From positions 1 to 45,292 of the forward strand of contig NZ_JAFBCZ010000041.1 in the NCBI RefSeq assembly GCF_016907925.1: 45,292 bases of DNA, in the 5' to 3' direction. Positions 1-8,822 of this stretch are shown here, piece by piece; position 1 is the stretch's first letter; each line of letters begins with the position of its first letter. The DNA is from Herpetosiphon giganteus (GTDB taxonomy: Bacteria; Chloroflexota; Chloroflexia; Chloroflexales; Herpetosiphonaceae). The notes beneath the pieces are model-generated. The model did no database searches. It was not told the DNA's origin and worked only from the letters and a program-made list of their open reading frames with translations. Position numbers and translations under genes: made by a program.

Positions 1-223
1 GTCATGGTGATGGCTCCATGAACAAGCGATGCTGTGCTGAGCATGCCATGGAATCGGGCGCTTGTCGAGACCCCTATGGATTGTGCAACACTCTGATTTA
101 GGCTTTAAAACGATACCAGTGGAATCGAGGACGGCATCGATAAAGCTGTTCAATACATACCGAATCCCTGCAAGGGTTTTGCATACGAATCTTTCCTGTA
201 GGTAGGGCAAGCGCAACCCCGAC
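1..223. other. unassigned left edge
   Basis: No convincing gene. The minus strand is open from about 277 to the window edge and includes residues reading FIDAVLDSTGIVLK, which faintly recall the first catalytic aspartate region of DDE transposases. No second motif, start or terminal repeat is visible, so a transposase remnant is only a possibility. The right part of the stretch leads into the promoter of the regulator at 323. Confidence 0.2.
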
Positions 224-252
224 TTGACATAGCCTGAGGGCGGTGCTATCCT
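224..252 (+). promoter_or_regulatory. sigma70-type promoter of the winged-helix gene
   Basis: A perfect -35 box TTGACA (224-229) and a -10 box TATCCT (247-252) are separated by 17 bases. Transcription would start near 259, giving a leader of about 64 bases before the ATG at 323. Confidence 0.6.
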
Positions 253-259
253 AGCCCAA

Positions 260-278
260 AATTCTGTGTAGCAGAATT
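260..278. promoter_or_regulatory. 7-bp dyad at the transcription start
   Basis: AATTCTG (260-266) and CAGAATT (272-278) form a perfect inverted repeat around the five bases TGTAG. It begins about 8 bases after the -10 box. It could be an operator, possibly for the regulator encoded downstream, or a 5' stem-loop of its mRNA. Confidence 0.4.
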
Positions 279-322
279 ATATCCTTGTAAAACTAATAAT
301 TACAGCAAACAGTGAGGATTCG

Positions 323-646
323 ATGGATAAACACATCAAAACCATCGCCCAACTTAATCGGCTTGTACATGAACCAGTTCGCTTACAAGTGATGAGCTAT
401 CTTGCTACCGTCGATGAAGCAGATTTTCTGTATCTGATGAATGAACTTGAGCTGACCCAAGGCAATCTCGGCTCCCACATGAGTAAGCTCGAAGCCGAAG
501 GTTATATCTCAGTTACGAAAGAATTTGTCGCCCGCCGCCCACGTACCAGCTATCGCCTAACCTCAGATGGCAAGGTCGCGATCAAGCAATATTGGCGACT
601 GTTGCGCTCAATCGCCAACGTAACAGCTGACACGCTCGATATTTAG
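323..646 (+). CDS. winged-helix transcriptional regulator (HTH_34-like)
   Basis: The 107-residue protein is almost entirely one winged-helix DNA-binding domain of the ArsR/MarR fold, closest in look to the HTH_34 type. After an N-terminal helix (HEPVRLQVMSYL, about 16-27) come the recognition region (about 45-60, TQGNLGSHMSKLEAEGYI) and the wing (VARRPRTSYRLTSDGK, about 68-84). No ligand or metal motif is visible. The start has GAGGA about 7 bases upstream. It has its own promoter at 224-252 with a dyad just after it, which suggests autoregulation. It converges on the secreted protein gene at 708-2708 and shares a terminator with it. The target genes are unknown. Confidence 0.85.
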   Translation: MDKHIKTIAQLNRLVHEPVRLQVMSYLATVDEADFLYLMNELELTQGNLGSHMSKLEAEGYISVTKEFVARRPRTSYRLTSDGKVAIKQYWRLLRSIANVTADTLDI

Positions 647-669
647 TGCTTATAAATGAGTAAACAAAA

Positions 670-697
670 AAGGCCTTGGGCAATTGCCCAAGGCCTT
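670..697. terminator. bidirectional intrinsic terminator
   Basis: A 28-bp perfect palindrome with arms AAGGCCTTGGGCAA and its complement is flanked by an A-run (666-670) and a T-run (696-699). It sits between two converging genes, 24 bases after one stop and 11 bases after the other, so it can end transcripts from both sides. Confidence 0.85.
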
Positions 698-707
698 TTC
701 GAATTTC

Positions 708-2708
708 TTAGCGAACAGTTCTGCTTTGGGTAAAGGCTGGCAAACAGCCGTTGAATGGATAGTGGTGTGATTCACCATAGCCAATCAATGAGTTGCCAAT
801 CAAGGTGCCATTGATTTGGCCATTGTTGAAGTTGACATCAGCAAATGGAGCCAAAATCGTGCCCTTGATCCCAATCCCATCCAACTTGAAGCTGGTAGCT
901 TGGTAGAAGTTGTAGACAATCTTGGTTTGGTCAACATTGGTCAAGAAGGTTTCGAAATATTGCATCTTATTATCAAGACCGCTGATATTGACCAACACGG
1001 TTGAGCCAGCAGGAACATTGATGTGTAAGCCATTGGCTTTGCTCAATTCAGTTCCATCAACCGTGAAGATATTGGCGCTGGCATTGGTTCCGGTCAACTT
1101 GACTGCACCATATTCATAGACAGTCGTGCCGTTGGCGCTCAATGCACCCCACGCTTGTGAGCGCTCGCGCAAGAAGCTTTGTTCGTTGGCAAAGTTGATT
1201 GGTTGGCCTTGGCGAACCGTACCATTTTGAACGCTTACGCCATTCAATGATTGGCTCGTGCCATACACGACGTTACCGTTATAGACCGAGCCGTTGGTGT
1301 AGGTCAATGAACCGCCAGCAATCAAATCGTCGCGCGTCCCATTCGAGTTGGTCAAGCGCACGCCAACCCCAAAGTTTTGGAAGTTGATGTTGCCACCAGC
1401 TGCAACCCGACCTTCAATATCGGTGTTGCTTTGGGTAATATTGCCAAAGGTAAAGACATTGAAATCGCCAGCAGTGCCTAACCCTTGTGGGATACATTGG
1501 TTACCTGGTACCGGCGTACTGGTTGGTACTGGAGTACTAGTTGCGGTTGGAACTGGCGTATTGGTCGCAGTTGGCAACGGCGTATTGGTTGCGGTTGGCA
1601 ACGGCGTGTTGGTCGCGGTTGCGGTTGGTGTGCTCGTCGCAGTTGGCACTGGCGTGTTGGTCGCGGTTGGCAACGGCGTATTGGTCGTGGTTGCGGTTGG
1701 TGTGCTCGTTGCAGTTGGCACTGGCGTGTTGGTTGCGGTTGGCAACGGCGTGTTGGTCGCAGTTGCGGTTGGTGTGCTCGTCGCGGTTGGCACTGGCGTG
1801 TTGGTCGCGGTTGGCACTGGCGTGTTGGTCGCGGTTGGCGTGCTGGTTGGCGTGCTGCGGCGAATGCTGAAATTGACAGCAACTGGCTCACAGCGAATTG
1901 CCAACGATTCACCAAACAAACCAACATAGGTTGCGCTCAAGCGATAATCGCCTTCAGGCTTGGTGCTCGAATCCCAACCATTTGGCTGAGCGCCATTATT
2001 GCCCATGAAATAGTATGGCGAGTTTACATCGGTGTAATTGGTGGTTTGCGCACCAGTCAAAGCAAACTCAACTTTTTGGGGCAAAGCACCAGTAACTTCA
2101 GCTTGGATATTCAAAACGCCACTGACCAATTGGTTATTGCTCACCCCGCTCAAGCGGCTAATTTGGCCTTGAGCACAAACTTCTTGAACTGGAGGCGCAC
2201 AATAGCTGGTGTTGGGGAAGCGGGTTGAAAGCAAACGATCGCCATAGCGTTGGCCAACCAGTGATTGCAACACTGGCCCACGGAAAATATCGAGTTGGGC
2301 TTTGCAATCAGGAATTGCAACATCCATGGTGATGGTTTGGCGTGGCCCAACAGTATACAGCGTGTAATCAAACACTTGTTGGTTGCCAATCCGATCATCA
2401 AACATTCGATAGGAGGCAATCCCAACCTGATAGGCACAATTGTACGAGTTATTGTACACAGCCCCAGCGGTGTTGGAGGTAAACCAGCCAGTCAATGAAC
2501 GAGTATTCGTTGCATCACAAATAGCCGGAGTTGGAGTGGGTAACACTACGGCGACTGCTGGTGAAGAGACCGATTCCACCACTCGCACTGTAGCTTGCAC
2601 TGCCTGCGGTGTTTTGACTGTTTGGCGTGGAGTTGCAGCCCAAACGCTAAAAGGAACGCCTAGGACCGCCACCAGCAACACGGCCAACCAAACGACACGT
2701 TGCTTCAT
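708..2708 (-). CDS. secreted choice-of-anchor A domain protein with Thr-Pro repeat linker
   Basis: A 666-residue exported protein. Residues 1-24 are a signal peptide (MKQRVV, hydrophobic core, cut after VWA). A cysteine-containing module follows (about 63-175), then an Ig-like module (about 176-282), a low-complexity linker of TPVPTATN-type repeats (about 283-401), and a C-terminal choice-of-anchor A domain (about 402-655) with the typical [20 protein letters not shown] opening. That domain is usually found in cell-surface or spore-surface proteins. The seven or more cysteines in the N-terminal half suggest disulfides. GAGGGTG precedes the start. A possible promoter lies at 2760-2787 and the terminator at 670-697. 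No enzyme motif is seen; adhesion or sheath structure is a guess. Confidence 0.8.
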   Translation of the reverse strand: MKQRVVWLAVLLVAVLGVPFSVWAATPRQTVKTPQAVQATVRVVESVSSPAVAVVLPTPTPAICDATNTRSLTGWFTSNTAGAVYNNSYNCAYQVGIASYRMFDDRIGNQQVFDYTLYTVGPRQTITMDVAIPDCKAQLDIFRGPVLQSLVGQRYGDRLLSTRFPNTSYCAPPVQEVCAQGQISRLSGVSNNQLVSGVLNIQAEVTGALPQKVEFALTGAQTTNYTDVNSPYYFMGNNGAQPNGWDSSTKPEGDYRLSATYVGLFGESLAIRCEPVAVNFSIRRSTPTSTPTATNTPVPTATNTPVPTATSTPTATATNTPLPTATNTPVPTATSTPTATTTNTPLPTATNTPVPTATSTPTATATNTPLPTATNTPLPTATNTPVPTATSTPVPTSTPVPGNQCIPQGLGTAGDFNVFTFGNITQSNTDIEGRVAAGGNINFQNFGVGVRLTNSNGTRDDLIAGGSLTYTNGSVYNGNVVYGTSQSLNGVSVQNGTVRQGQPINFANEQSFLRERSQAWGALSANGTTVYEYGAVKLTGTNASANIFTVDGTELSKANGLHINVPAGSTVLVNISGLDNKMQYFETFLTNVDQTKIVYNFYQATSFKLDGIGIKGTILAPFADVNFNNGQINGTLIGNSLIGYGESHHYPFNGCLPAFTQSRTVR
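1505..1857. repeat. in-frame tandem repeat encoding the Thr-Pro linker
   Basis: The DNA is built of short TPVPTATN-type units arranged in a 72-bp higher-order repeat (24 residues). The same landmark TGTGCTCG recurs at 1629, 1701 and 1773, exactly 72 bases apart. Because 72 is a multiple of three, gain or loss of units keeps the frame. Long open frames on both strands across this stretch are a by-product of the repeat. Confidence 0.85.
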
Positions 2709-2759
2709 AAAGCACCCTCAATAATAGAGCTAAAGTACTACACAAATAAAGACCTTTCT

Positions 2760-2787
2760 ATCATAATCTAGCCATACTATAAAGCAA
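2760..2787 (-). promoter_or_regulatory. possible promoter of the choice-of-anchor A gene
   Basis: Read on the minus strand, TTGCTT (2782-2787) and TATGAT (2760-2765) are 16 bases apart, giving a leader of about 45 bases. The -35 box matches only in part. Confidence 0.35.
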
Positions 2788-2977
2788 GGTGGAGATTTGT
2801 TTTTATTATGTGTGAATATCGCAACATCTTTTTTAGTCTGGTACTAGGACTTTCAGCACATACGCTTTTCATTCATTCATGCATAAATTCATTAAAATTT
2901 TATATCCTAGATCGCCTATTAATCTAAATATTTATTAAAACGGTGATTATTGTACGGCAACGAGCATTTTATCGTGC

Positions 2978-3010
2978 CCAACAAAAGCAAAGCCCGCCGA
3001 TTGGCGGGCT
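2978..3010 (-). terminator. terminator of the STAND NTPase gene
   Basis: On the minus strand AGCCCGCC and GGCGGGCT pair around AATC (2991-3010), followed by the T-rich TTGCTTTTGTT. It lies 24 bases past the stop codon of the 3035-5425 gene. Confidence 0.75.
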
Positions 3011-3034
3011 ACAACGTTAAGCTTGCTGAAGATC

Positions 3035-5425
3035 TTAGCGCGCTAAAGCAGTTTTGGTCGCCTGTAAGGCAGCGGCGAAACTCAAGGCCACGCTTGGCTC
3101 AAGCTGATCGAGGCCAGTTTGGGCCAGCCATTGTTGCTCGGCGACACTTTGATACAAGCCACGTTCTTGGCGAATTTGTTGCGCAGTTGCCATTAATTGC
3201 GCTGCCAATTCTGGGTGGGTTGCTGCTACCAGCGCGGCGCAGTGCTGCATAATCATCAAATCGTAGCGCCGTAGCTCTGTTGTTGCTGCAATTGCAAGCA
3301 TATCTTGCGCTTGCTGTTGCATTGCAGCATGATCATTGGTTGCAAGTGCTAGGCGCGTTGCTAAAATCGCATGATATAAGCGAAATTCTTGAATCAATGC
3401 CTCAATTGGTTCAAGCTTAGCTAAATATTCGCTAGCTTGAGCATAATTTCCTGTTGCAATTGTTATTTCTGCTTGTTTAATCCAACTTCGTTGCATTGCT
3501 TCTTGATTACCAACGGCGCGCCAAGCTTGCTCAGCCTCGCCAAAATGCAGCTCAGCTTGGGCATAATCAGCTTGTTCAGCTGCCGCAATTCCCCGGGCAT
3601 AGCGAATATAGGCCAAATTATCGTGATCGTTAATGGCATAGGCATTAACAAACGCTTGATCAAACCATTGCTTCGCCTCAGCATAGCGTCCATAATCAAC
3701 CGCCACTAAACCTAAATTGATTTGGCTAAGAAACATATCCCATGTTTGATTCAGCTGTTGCTTAAGCGCAAGTGCTTGCTCAAAATAGTCTTGGGCGGTG
3801 GCTAATTGATTGCGTTCTTGGGCTAGAGTACCAAGATTATGTAACATCAAGATTTCGCGTTGTTGATTGCCAACCGTGCGCGCCAAGGCCAACGCTGCCT
3901 CAAACGCTACTTGTGAATCGTGCAAACGGCCAAGCGTGCCATATAAAACTGCCAAATTACCAATTGCGCTGATCTCATCGTGCGGTAATTTCAGTTCCTG
4001 CCATAAACGTCGAGCTTCAATTAAATATGCTTCAGCTTCAGTAAATCGATTCAAGCTAATTAACAAACCACCTAATCCGGTGGCAATGCGTGCAATTGCG
4101 CTTAAATCACTGCGATTTGGGTGCTGATAGGTTTGTTCGAGCCAAGCAACTGCTTCACGATACGCGCTTGTCCGATACCAATAAAAATAAAGGTTGCCAG
4201 CAATGCGCTGGGCAATCAGACCATCGCTGCTTTCAAGCGACCAACTGATCGCTTGGCGAATATTATGAATCTCGCCCCGAGCCTGTTCGATCCATTTCGC
4301 ACCATCAGCGCCGCGAATCTGCTGATGGACTGATTCACTCAAGGTTTGGTAATGCAAGGCATGACGCTCTTGCAAATAATAAAAACGGCCTGTTTTTTGC
4401 AATTGCTCAAGGGCATATTCACGCACTGCATCAATCATAATAAAGCGCGGTTGTTGGCCAGGCAATTGTTCAGTTTGCAGCAAATGGCGATCAATCAGCG
4501 CATTCAGGCTGGTTTCAAACGGCAAACCCTCAACCAAACCAACCTGTTTAATCGTCTCGCTGGTTGCCCCGCCAGCAAAAACACCCAACTGGATAAAAAT
4601 ATCTTTGGCATCGGCGGGCAACATGCTGACGCTCCATGCCAGCACTGGCTTAATAATCGCTTGGCGCGCCGATTGCTTGGGGTTCAAAGCAGCCATCGAA
4701 AGATGATTGCGCACAAAAAATAATAAATCTTGCGGGGTAAGCGAGGCACTATGGGCGGCAATTAACTCAATCGCCAAGGGCAAGCCTTGCACCAACCGAC
4801 AAATATCGACCAAAGCGGCGGCGTTATCGGCACTCAAACGAAAGCGCGGCTGGCGCGTCCGCATGCGTTCAACAAACAAATTAACCGCGCTATACTGCTC
4901 TAAAGCTTCAAGACTATAGTCTTCGCCAATCTCTGGGTATTGCAAGGCAGGCACCATAATTGGGGTTTCATCGGCAACTTCAAGCGCTTGGCGACTGGTA
5001 ATCAAACAGGTTAGGCCAGGTGCGCGCCGCAACAAAACTTGAATTTCGCTGGCAGCTGCGGACACTTGCTCAAAATTATCCAGAATTAACAAAATTTGCT
5101 TATCGGCTAAAGCCAAAACCAACGAATCCAAGATTGCTTCATTGTGCGATTCTTCAACGCCGAGCGTCGCTGCAATCGTTGGCAACACAAATTGAGCTTG
5201 TGAAACTGGAGCCAAGGCCACAAAATAGCGCCCATCGCGAAAAACCTCGCCGACTTGCTCAGCAACCTCTAAACTGAGACGGGTTTTGCCAGCCCCACTT
5301 TGGCCATATAATGTTACCAAGCGCGCTTGAGCATCCAACAAAAGGTCGAGCACCAAGGTGCGAGCACGGGTGCGACCAATGAGGCGCGTGGCATATTGGG
5401 GCAATTGTGATGGTAATAATGGCAT
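3035..5425 (-). CDS. STAND-class NTPase with TPR repeats, no effector domain
   Basis: A 796-residue AfsR/MalT-like ATPase. It opens with the LPQYATRLIGR entry motif found just before the NB-ARC domain in such proteins, then Walker A GQSGAGKT (41-48) and Walker B LLILD (112-116). An LPLAIELIAA stretch and a winged-helix-like part (about 230-345) follow, then TPR repeats (about 390-690). Relatives usually carry an N-terminal SARP, OmpR or LuxR domain, but here the protein starts directly at the entry motif. The start is supported by GAGG about 9 bases upstream, and no longer in-frame extension with a domain is seen. It could act by binding a partner or a ligand. It is monocistronic with a clear terminator. 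The core resembles that of the regulator at 33194-35869. Confidence 0.85.
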   Translation of the reverse strand: MPLLPSQLPQYATRLIGRTRARTLVLDLLLDAQARLVTLYGQSGAGKTRLSLEVAEQVGEVFRDGRYFVALAPVSQAQFVLPTIAATLGVEESHNEAILDSLVLALADKQILLILDNFEQVSAAASEIQVLLRRAPGLTCLITSRQALEVADETPIMVPALQYPEIGEDYSLEALEQYSAVNLFVERMRTRQPRFRLSADNAAALVDICRLVQGLPLAIELIAAHSASLTPQDLLFFVRNHLSMAALNPKQSARQAIIKPVLAWSVSMLPADAKDIFIQLGVFAGGATSETIKQVGLVEGLPFETSLNALIDRHLLQTEQLPGQQPRFIMIDAVREYALEQLQKTGRFYYLQERHALHYQTLSESVHQQIRGADGAKWIEQARGEIHNIRQAISWSLESSDGLIAQRIAGNLYFYWYRTSAYREAVAWLEQTYQHPNRSDLSAIARIATGLGGLLISLNRFTEAEAYLIEARRLWQELKLPHDEISAIGNLAVLYGTLGRLHDSQVAFEAALALARTVGNQQREILMLHNLGTLAQERNQLATAQDYFEQALALKQQLNQTWDMFLSQINLGLVAVDYGRYAEAKQWFDQAFVNAYAINDHDNLAYIRYARGIAAAEQADYAQAELHFGEAEQAWRAVGNQEAMQRSWIKQAEITIATGNYAQASEYLAKLEPIEALIQEFRLYHAILATRLALATNDHAAMQQQAQDMLAIAATTELRRYDLMIMQHCAALVAATHPELAAQLMATAQQIRQERGLYQSVAEQQWLAQTGLDQLEPSVALSFAAALQATKTALAR

Positions 5426-5623
5426 AACAAAACCTCATCACCGCGAAACATGCAGTAAGGTTTTACTGTAATGATTCATTCGCAAGTTAGCAAGGTTGAT
5501 TTATGTCCCTCAATCGGGCTATTTTTTAACTGGCCTAAGCCAACAAATCACCCGTAAAATTCCCCCAAGCGGAGCATGGAACTATGCTATGCTTGCATAT
5601 GATGAGGCCAAACAGGTTAGCCT

Positions 5624-6040
5624 ATGCCAGTGATAGCAAAAGCCATGGTGCTGATACCACATTCGTATACAACCCGCAGTTCGATTATCACGCTCGACGG
5701 TGATGGTATTATTGTGATCAAAATTCGGCCAGGCATCCAAGAGACGGTTGAGGACGCAGAAGAAAATTTAGCAGCAGTCGATATGTTGGCTGGGGGCATT
5801 CGTCGCCCACGCTTGCTCGATTTGCGCGAGGCCTTGCCAATCTCCCGCGAAGTGCGGCGCTTTTATATGCAGCCAGCCACCCGCAACAGCGCCACGATTG
5901 TCGCGCTGTTGGTCGATTCGACGCTCAGTCGGGTGATTGCCAATTTGATTATTGGCTTAACTGGCAATAGCCAAGCGGTGCAGGTCTTCAGCGATGAACA
6001 GACCGCCCGCCAATGGTTACGTCAAGCAAATGTCAATTAG
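5624..6040 (+). CDS. DUF7793-like STAS/SEC14-type protein
   Basis: A 138-residue cytosolic protein resembling the small STAS/SEC14-like family (DUF7793): a beta strand-rich start (SIITLDGDGIIVIKIRPG), a helix with EDAEENLAAVDML, the strand RPRLLDLREALPISREVRRFY, then ATIVALLVDSTLSRVIANLIIG and an FSDEQTARQWL end. Members of this fold bind or regulate partners and have no known catalysis. The ribosome site is poor; an internal ATG at 5645 is possible but has no better site. Its last 4 bases overlap the stop of the gene on the other strand (6037-7614), leaving no room for a terminator. ACTATGCTATGCT (5581-5593) upstream is shared with the gene at 24692. Confidence 0.6.
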   Translation: MPVIAKAMVLIPHSYTTRSSIITLDGDGIIVIKIRPGIQETVEDAEENLAAVDMLAGGIRRPRLLDLREALPISREVRRFYMQPATRNSATIVALLVDSTLSRVIANLIIGLTGNSQAVQVFSDEQTARQWLRQANVN

Positions 6041-7614
6041 TTTTGGCTGCGCTCAATTTGAGCCACAAAATCCTCAAACGAACTCTTCCCCGAAACGGTA
6101 ATCCGATTCCAAATCAGCGGATCATCGTTGGTTGTATCAGTGGTTTGGCGGGTTGTCGTCGCACTGACATAGCCAGCCTCGCGCACTAGCTCAACGGTCA
6201 GGGCATTGTAGCGGCCATAGGGGTAGCAAAAATGGCGAATCTCCAGCCCCAAACGTTCCTCTAACTCACGTTTACTATGCGCAATTTCAATCCATTGGGC
6301 TTCGCGATCAAGCGTGGTTAAATCGGGGTGAACTCGCGTATGCGAGCCAATTGTCACCAGTGGCGATTGACTCAGCTCCTGTAATTGCTGCCAGCTCACA
6401 TAGGCTGGCTCGCCAACCAAAGCCACCGGAATATAGGCAGTAATTGGCACATTCAAGCTTTGGGCTATCGGAAACGCCTGTTCATACAAATCGCGGTAGC
6501 CATCATCAAGCGTAATTACCACCGGATGTTCGGGCAAGCTGATTTCGCCCCGTTGCGCTGCCAACACCATATCCAAACTTACCACATGAAAATTATGGCT
6601 TTGCAGATATTCGAGCTGGCGTTTAAATTCAGCTGGAGCCACCGATAAGCTATCGCGCAAACGATCAGCAGGATTCGGATTTTGCGAAATATAATGATAG
6701 GTGAGAATGGTCACATGCAAGGCTTGGTATTCCCATGGCCGCAAGCTATAGCGCCATTCCAAAGCATGTTGGCCAACATTGCCCATCTCAACTTGCCAGC
6801 CAACCGGATTGCTCGGGGTGTAGGTCAAGGTGCGGCGCTCAAATAGTTGCACCAAAACCTCGCGCTCAACCCCATCAACCAAGGTCTGCGTCCAAAATGC
6901 TGGGCTAATTGGTCGCCCAAAGACATACAAGGCTTCGCGGGCCTGCGATTGAACATAGTTCCACAGCACCGCTGGCACGGTTTGGCCAGTTACTTCATCG
7001 CGATGGCTGCCGCTGGTTTCGGGGTAGCGCTCGGCCAAACTTGGGTCGGCCCAAACTTGCACGCCCGTTGCTTCGTGGCTCAGCCAATTCGTAACCGCTT
7101 GGCCGCGCAAATCGGCTCCAGCTTGGTCATGCAAGGTCAAAAATTCTGCCCAATCGCGATAGCGTGGCGCACGATTTTCAATTACCGCATCGCCAGCAAC
7201 TGGTTGCTCCGAGCCACAGCCGCCGCTTGCACAGTGCTCGCGCCATTCTGCATTGCCAATTTGCAAGCGACCAGTTACCAATTCAAGCACCAACAAGCCA
7301 TTGGTGATGTACCACGGCGATTTACTTGCAAGATTCGGATCAGTAATTTCCATGCGCGCTTTGGGGTAGTAGCGCACCCAACGCAATTGGCGCGGGCTTT
7401 CTGCATAGCGCTCTTGGGTTTGCCATAAGCGTTGCGGCCCCCAAAGCCATGCTTGCTCCGCGCCACGTTGGCCATCGGTGGCCTGCCAAAGCTGCTCGAA
7501 CGCCCGATCTTCGCCTAAAATAATCCGTGCCGCTGTGCTTTGAGGCAGCAACAACGGCACAAGAACCAACAACCCAAGCCAAACTCTTAGGGTTTTTGCC
7601 AATCCAACGCCCAT
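6037..7614 (-). CDS. secreted polysaccharide deacetylase (NodB domain)
   Basis: The ATG at 7614 has GAGAGG upstream and is followed by a hydrophobic signal segment (about 8-27); longer frames upstream lie inside the previous gene and are not used. Of 525 residues, the first 300 or so form an unrecognised module. The last 200 are a carbohydrate esterase family 4 (NodB) domain: TLDDGY with the catalytic and metal aspartates D370-D371, SHTRVHPD with the two metal histidines (about 424-430), and FCYPYGRYN (motif 3). It should remove N- or O-acetyl groups from an envelope polysaccharide or peptidoglycan outside the membrane. It overlaps the esterase gene by 28 bases, so the two are probably translationally coupled, as the last members of a four-gene operon. 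Confidence 0.85.
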   Translation of the reverse strand: MGVGLAKTLRVWLGLLVLVPLLLPQSTAARIILGEDRAFEQLWQATDGQRGAEQAWLWGPQRLWQTQERYAESPRQLRWVRYYPKARMEITDPNLASKSPWYITNGLLVLELVTGRLQIGNAEWREHCASGGCGSEQPVAGDAVIENRAPRYRDWAEFLTLHDQAGADLRGQAVTNWLSHEATGVQVWADPSLAERYPETSGSHRDEVTGQTVPAVLWNYVQSQAREALYVFGRPISPAFWTQTLVDGVEREVLVQLFERRTLTYTPSNPVGWQVEMGNVGQHALEWRYSLRPWEYQALHVTILTYHYISQNPNPADRLRDSLSVAPAEFKRQLEYLQSHNFHVVSLDMVLAAQRGEISLPEHPVVITLDDGYRDLYEQAFPIAQSLNVPITAYIPVALVGEPAYVSWQQLQELSQSPLVTIGSHTRVHPDLTTLDREAQWIEIAHSKRELEERLGLEIRHFCYPYGRYNALTVELVREAGYVSATTTRQTTDTTNDDPLIWNRITVSGKSSFEDFVAQIERSQN

Positions 7615-8819
7615 GCAACCTCTCGATCGATGTGGTCGCGCCAAAAAGCCCAGGCATGGCCTTGCGGATATTCTGCGTAGTTCAGCTCCACTCCAGCTCC
7701 AACCAGAATATCGCGCAACGTCCGGTTGCCCTCTAGGAAATTGCATTCATCGCCAGTGACCGGCCCGCCGATACATGTCTCATAGGTTCCCACCACGGTC
7801 ACAATCCGCGCATTAACTGGCGGTTGAATTGACATCAGGGTGAGCAGGCGGCCATTTTGGCGTGAAACAAAGCCTGATTGATTGACCACAGCGCCAAATA
7901 CCTCAGGATATTGTAAGGCCAAATAGAGCGAAATCAAGCCACCATATGAATCGCCAACCACAACTCGTTGCTTAGGATCGTTGATCGTGCTGTATTTGCT
8001 ATCAATCATCGGCACTAATTCGGTCGCGAAAAATTCGCTATAGGCATCGTTGAGATCATAATCACGTTGGCGGCCTTGCTCGCGGCTTGGTTTGACAAAC
8101 ACCGCAATCAAAGGCGGCAAAATCTGGTCAGCAATCGCGTTATCCAAAATCGTTGGCGTAAAAGCATAGTTTTGGTAATCATCGCCATCTTGGAAATAAA
8201 CGCTAGGATATTGCTTGGCTGGATCATAATTGGGCGGCAAATAAACATGCAATTGATGGGTCGTTTTGCTAATTTCGGTGTAATAATCGCCTAATTCTTC
8301 CAGCGTGCCTTTTGGCACATCGCTACGCGAAATGATTTCGGTTGGCGTGACGTATTCGGGCATGCGCAACTCGGAATTCAAGCCCATGCTGCTTGGAACC
8401 ACGGTTGAATTGCGTGGATCATTGATCAAGCCACCGCCGCCGCCAACGCCAAAGCGATAGTCGATGCGTGCGGTTGGGCTGATGGTTTGAACAACGCCCC
8501 ACCAATTGGTCGTGCCCAGCCGTTGCATCGGAATCGTCTGAAACCAATTGGTCAGATCGCTTGATAATTCCATCCGTGGAGCATCTTTTTCGACCATAAA
8601 CAAGGCTTGATCGCCTTGGGTCAAGGGGCTAGCTGGGAACAGCGCGTTAAAATCATTGATCAGTTTAAGTTGGGCTGCTTGATCGTCGGTTTTGGCCAAT
8701 TGCTCGCGCAATTGATTAAAACTGGTGATCGGCTGGCTGGCATCATAGGTGATCGCCGCGCCACCGCAACTTGCCAAAAGCACACTTAATGCTAAAAATA
8801 AGCCAATAAATCGCTGCAT
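7587..8819 (-). CDS. lipoprotein alpha/beta-hydrolase, esterase D/enterochelin esterase type
   Basis: The 410 residues begin with a lipoprotein signal (LLASCGG, lipid attachment at C18). The C-terminal half is an esterase of the Fes/esterase D type: HVYLPPNYDPAKQYPSVYF, then the nucleophile elbow GDSYGG (S291) and the catalytic histidine in GHAWAFW (H388). An N-terminal part of about 150 residues corresponds to the beta-rich domain that precedes the hydrolase in this family. The substrate is unknown; deacetylation or ester cleavage on an envelope glycan fits the neighbours, which are a GT2 upstream (3-base gap) and a NodB deacetylase downstream (28-base overlap). A siderophore substrate is less likely, since no uptake genes are near. 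Confidence 0.85.
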   Translation of the reverse strand: MQRFIGLFLALSVLLASCGGAAITYDASQPITSFNQLREQLAKTDDQAAQLKLINDFNALFPASPLTQGDQALFMVEKDAPRMELSSDLTNWFQTIPMQRLGTTNWWGVVQTISPTARIDYRFGVGGGGGLINDPRNSTVVPSSMGLNSELRMPEYVTPTEIISRSDVPKGTLEELGDYYTEISKTTHQLHVYLPPNYDPAKQYPSVYFQDGDDYQNYAFTPTILDNAIADQILPPLIAVFVKPSREQGRQRDYDLNDAYSEFFATELVPMIDSKYSTINDPKQRVVVGDSYGGLISLYLALQYPEVFGAVVNQSGFVSRQNGRLLTLMSIQPPVNARIVTVVGTYETCIGGPVTGDECNFLEGNRTLRDILVGAGVELNYAEYPQGHAWAFWRDHIDREVAWALDWQKP

Positions 8820-8822
8820 AGA

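Larger units (their letters stand above)
2709..3034. other. AT-rich intergenic region
   Basis: About 320 bases between two minus-strand genes. It holds the possible promoter of the secreted protein (2760-2787), an AT-rich stretch without open frames (about 2790-2960), and the terminator of the STAND NTPase gene (2978-3010). I see no other gene. Confidence 0.5.

Noticed and set aside
1-277. Open minus-strand frame as a transposase fragment
   Set aside because: One DDE-like stretch only; no second motif, terminal repeats or start. It is kept only as an unassigned edge.
1505-1857. Repeat array as a CRISPR candidate
   Set aside because: The repeats are contiguous, in frame, without unique spacers, and encode a typical Thr-Pro linker; no cas genes are present.
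1348-2228. Long open frames on both strands across the Thr-Pro repeat
   Set aside because: They arise from the low-complexity repeat of the real gene at 708-2708; their translations are Gly/Val/Leu- or Trp/Arg-rich repeats with no start sites or domains.
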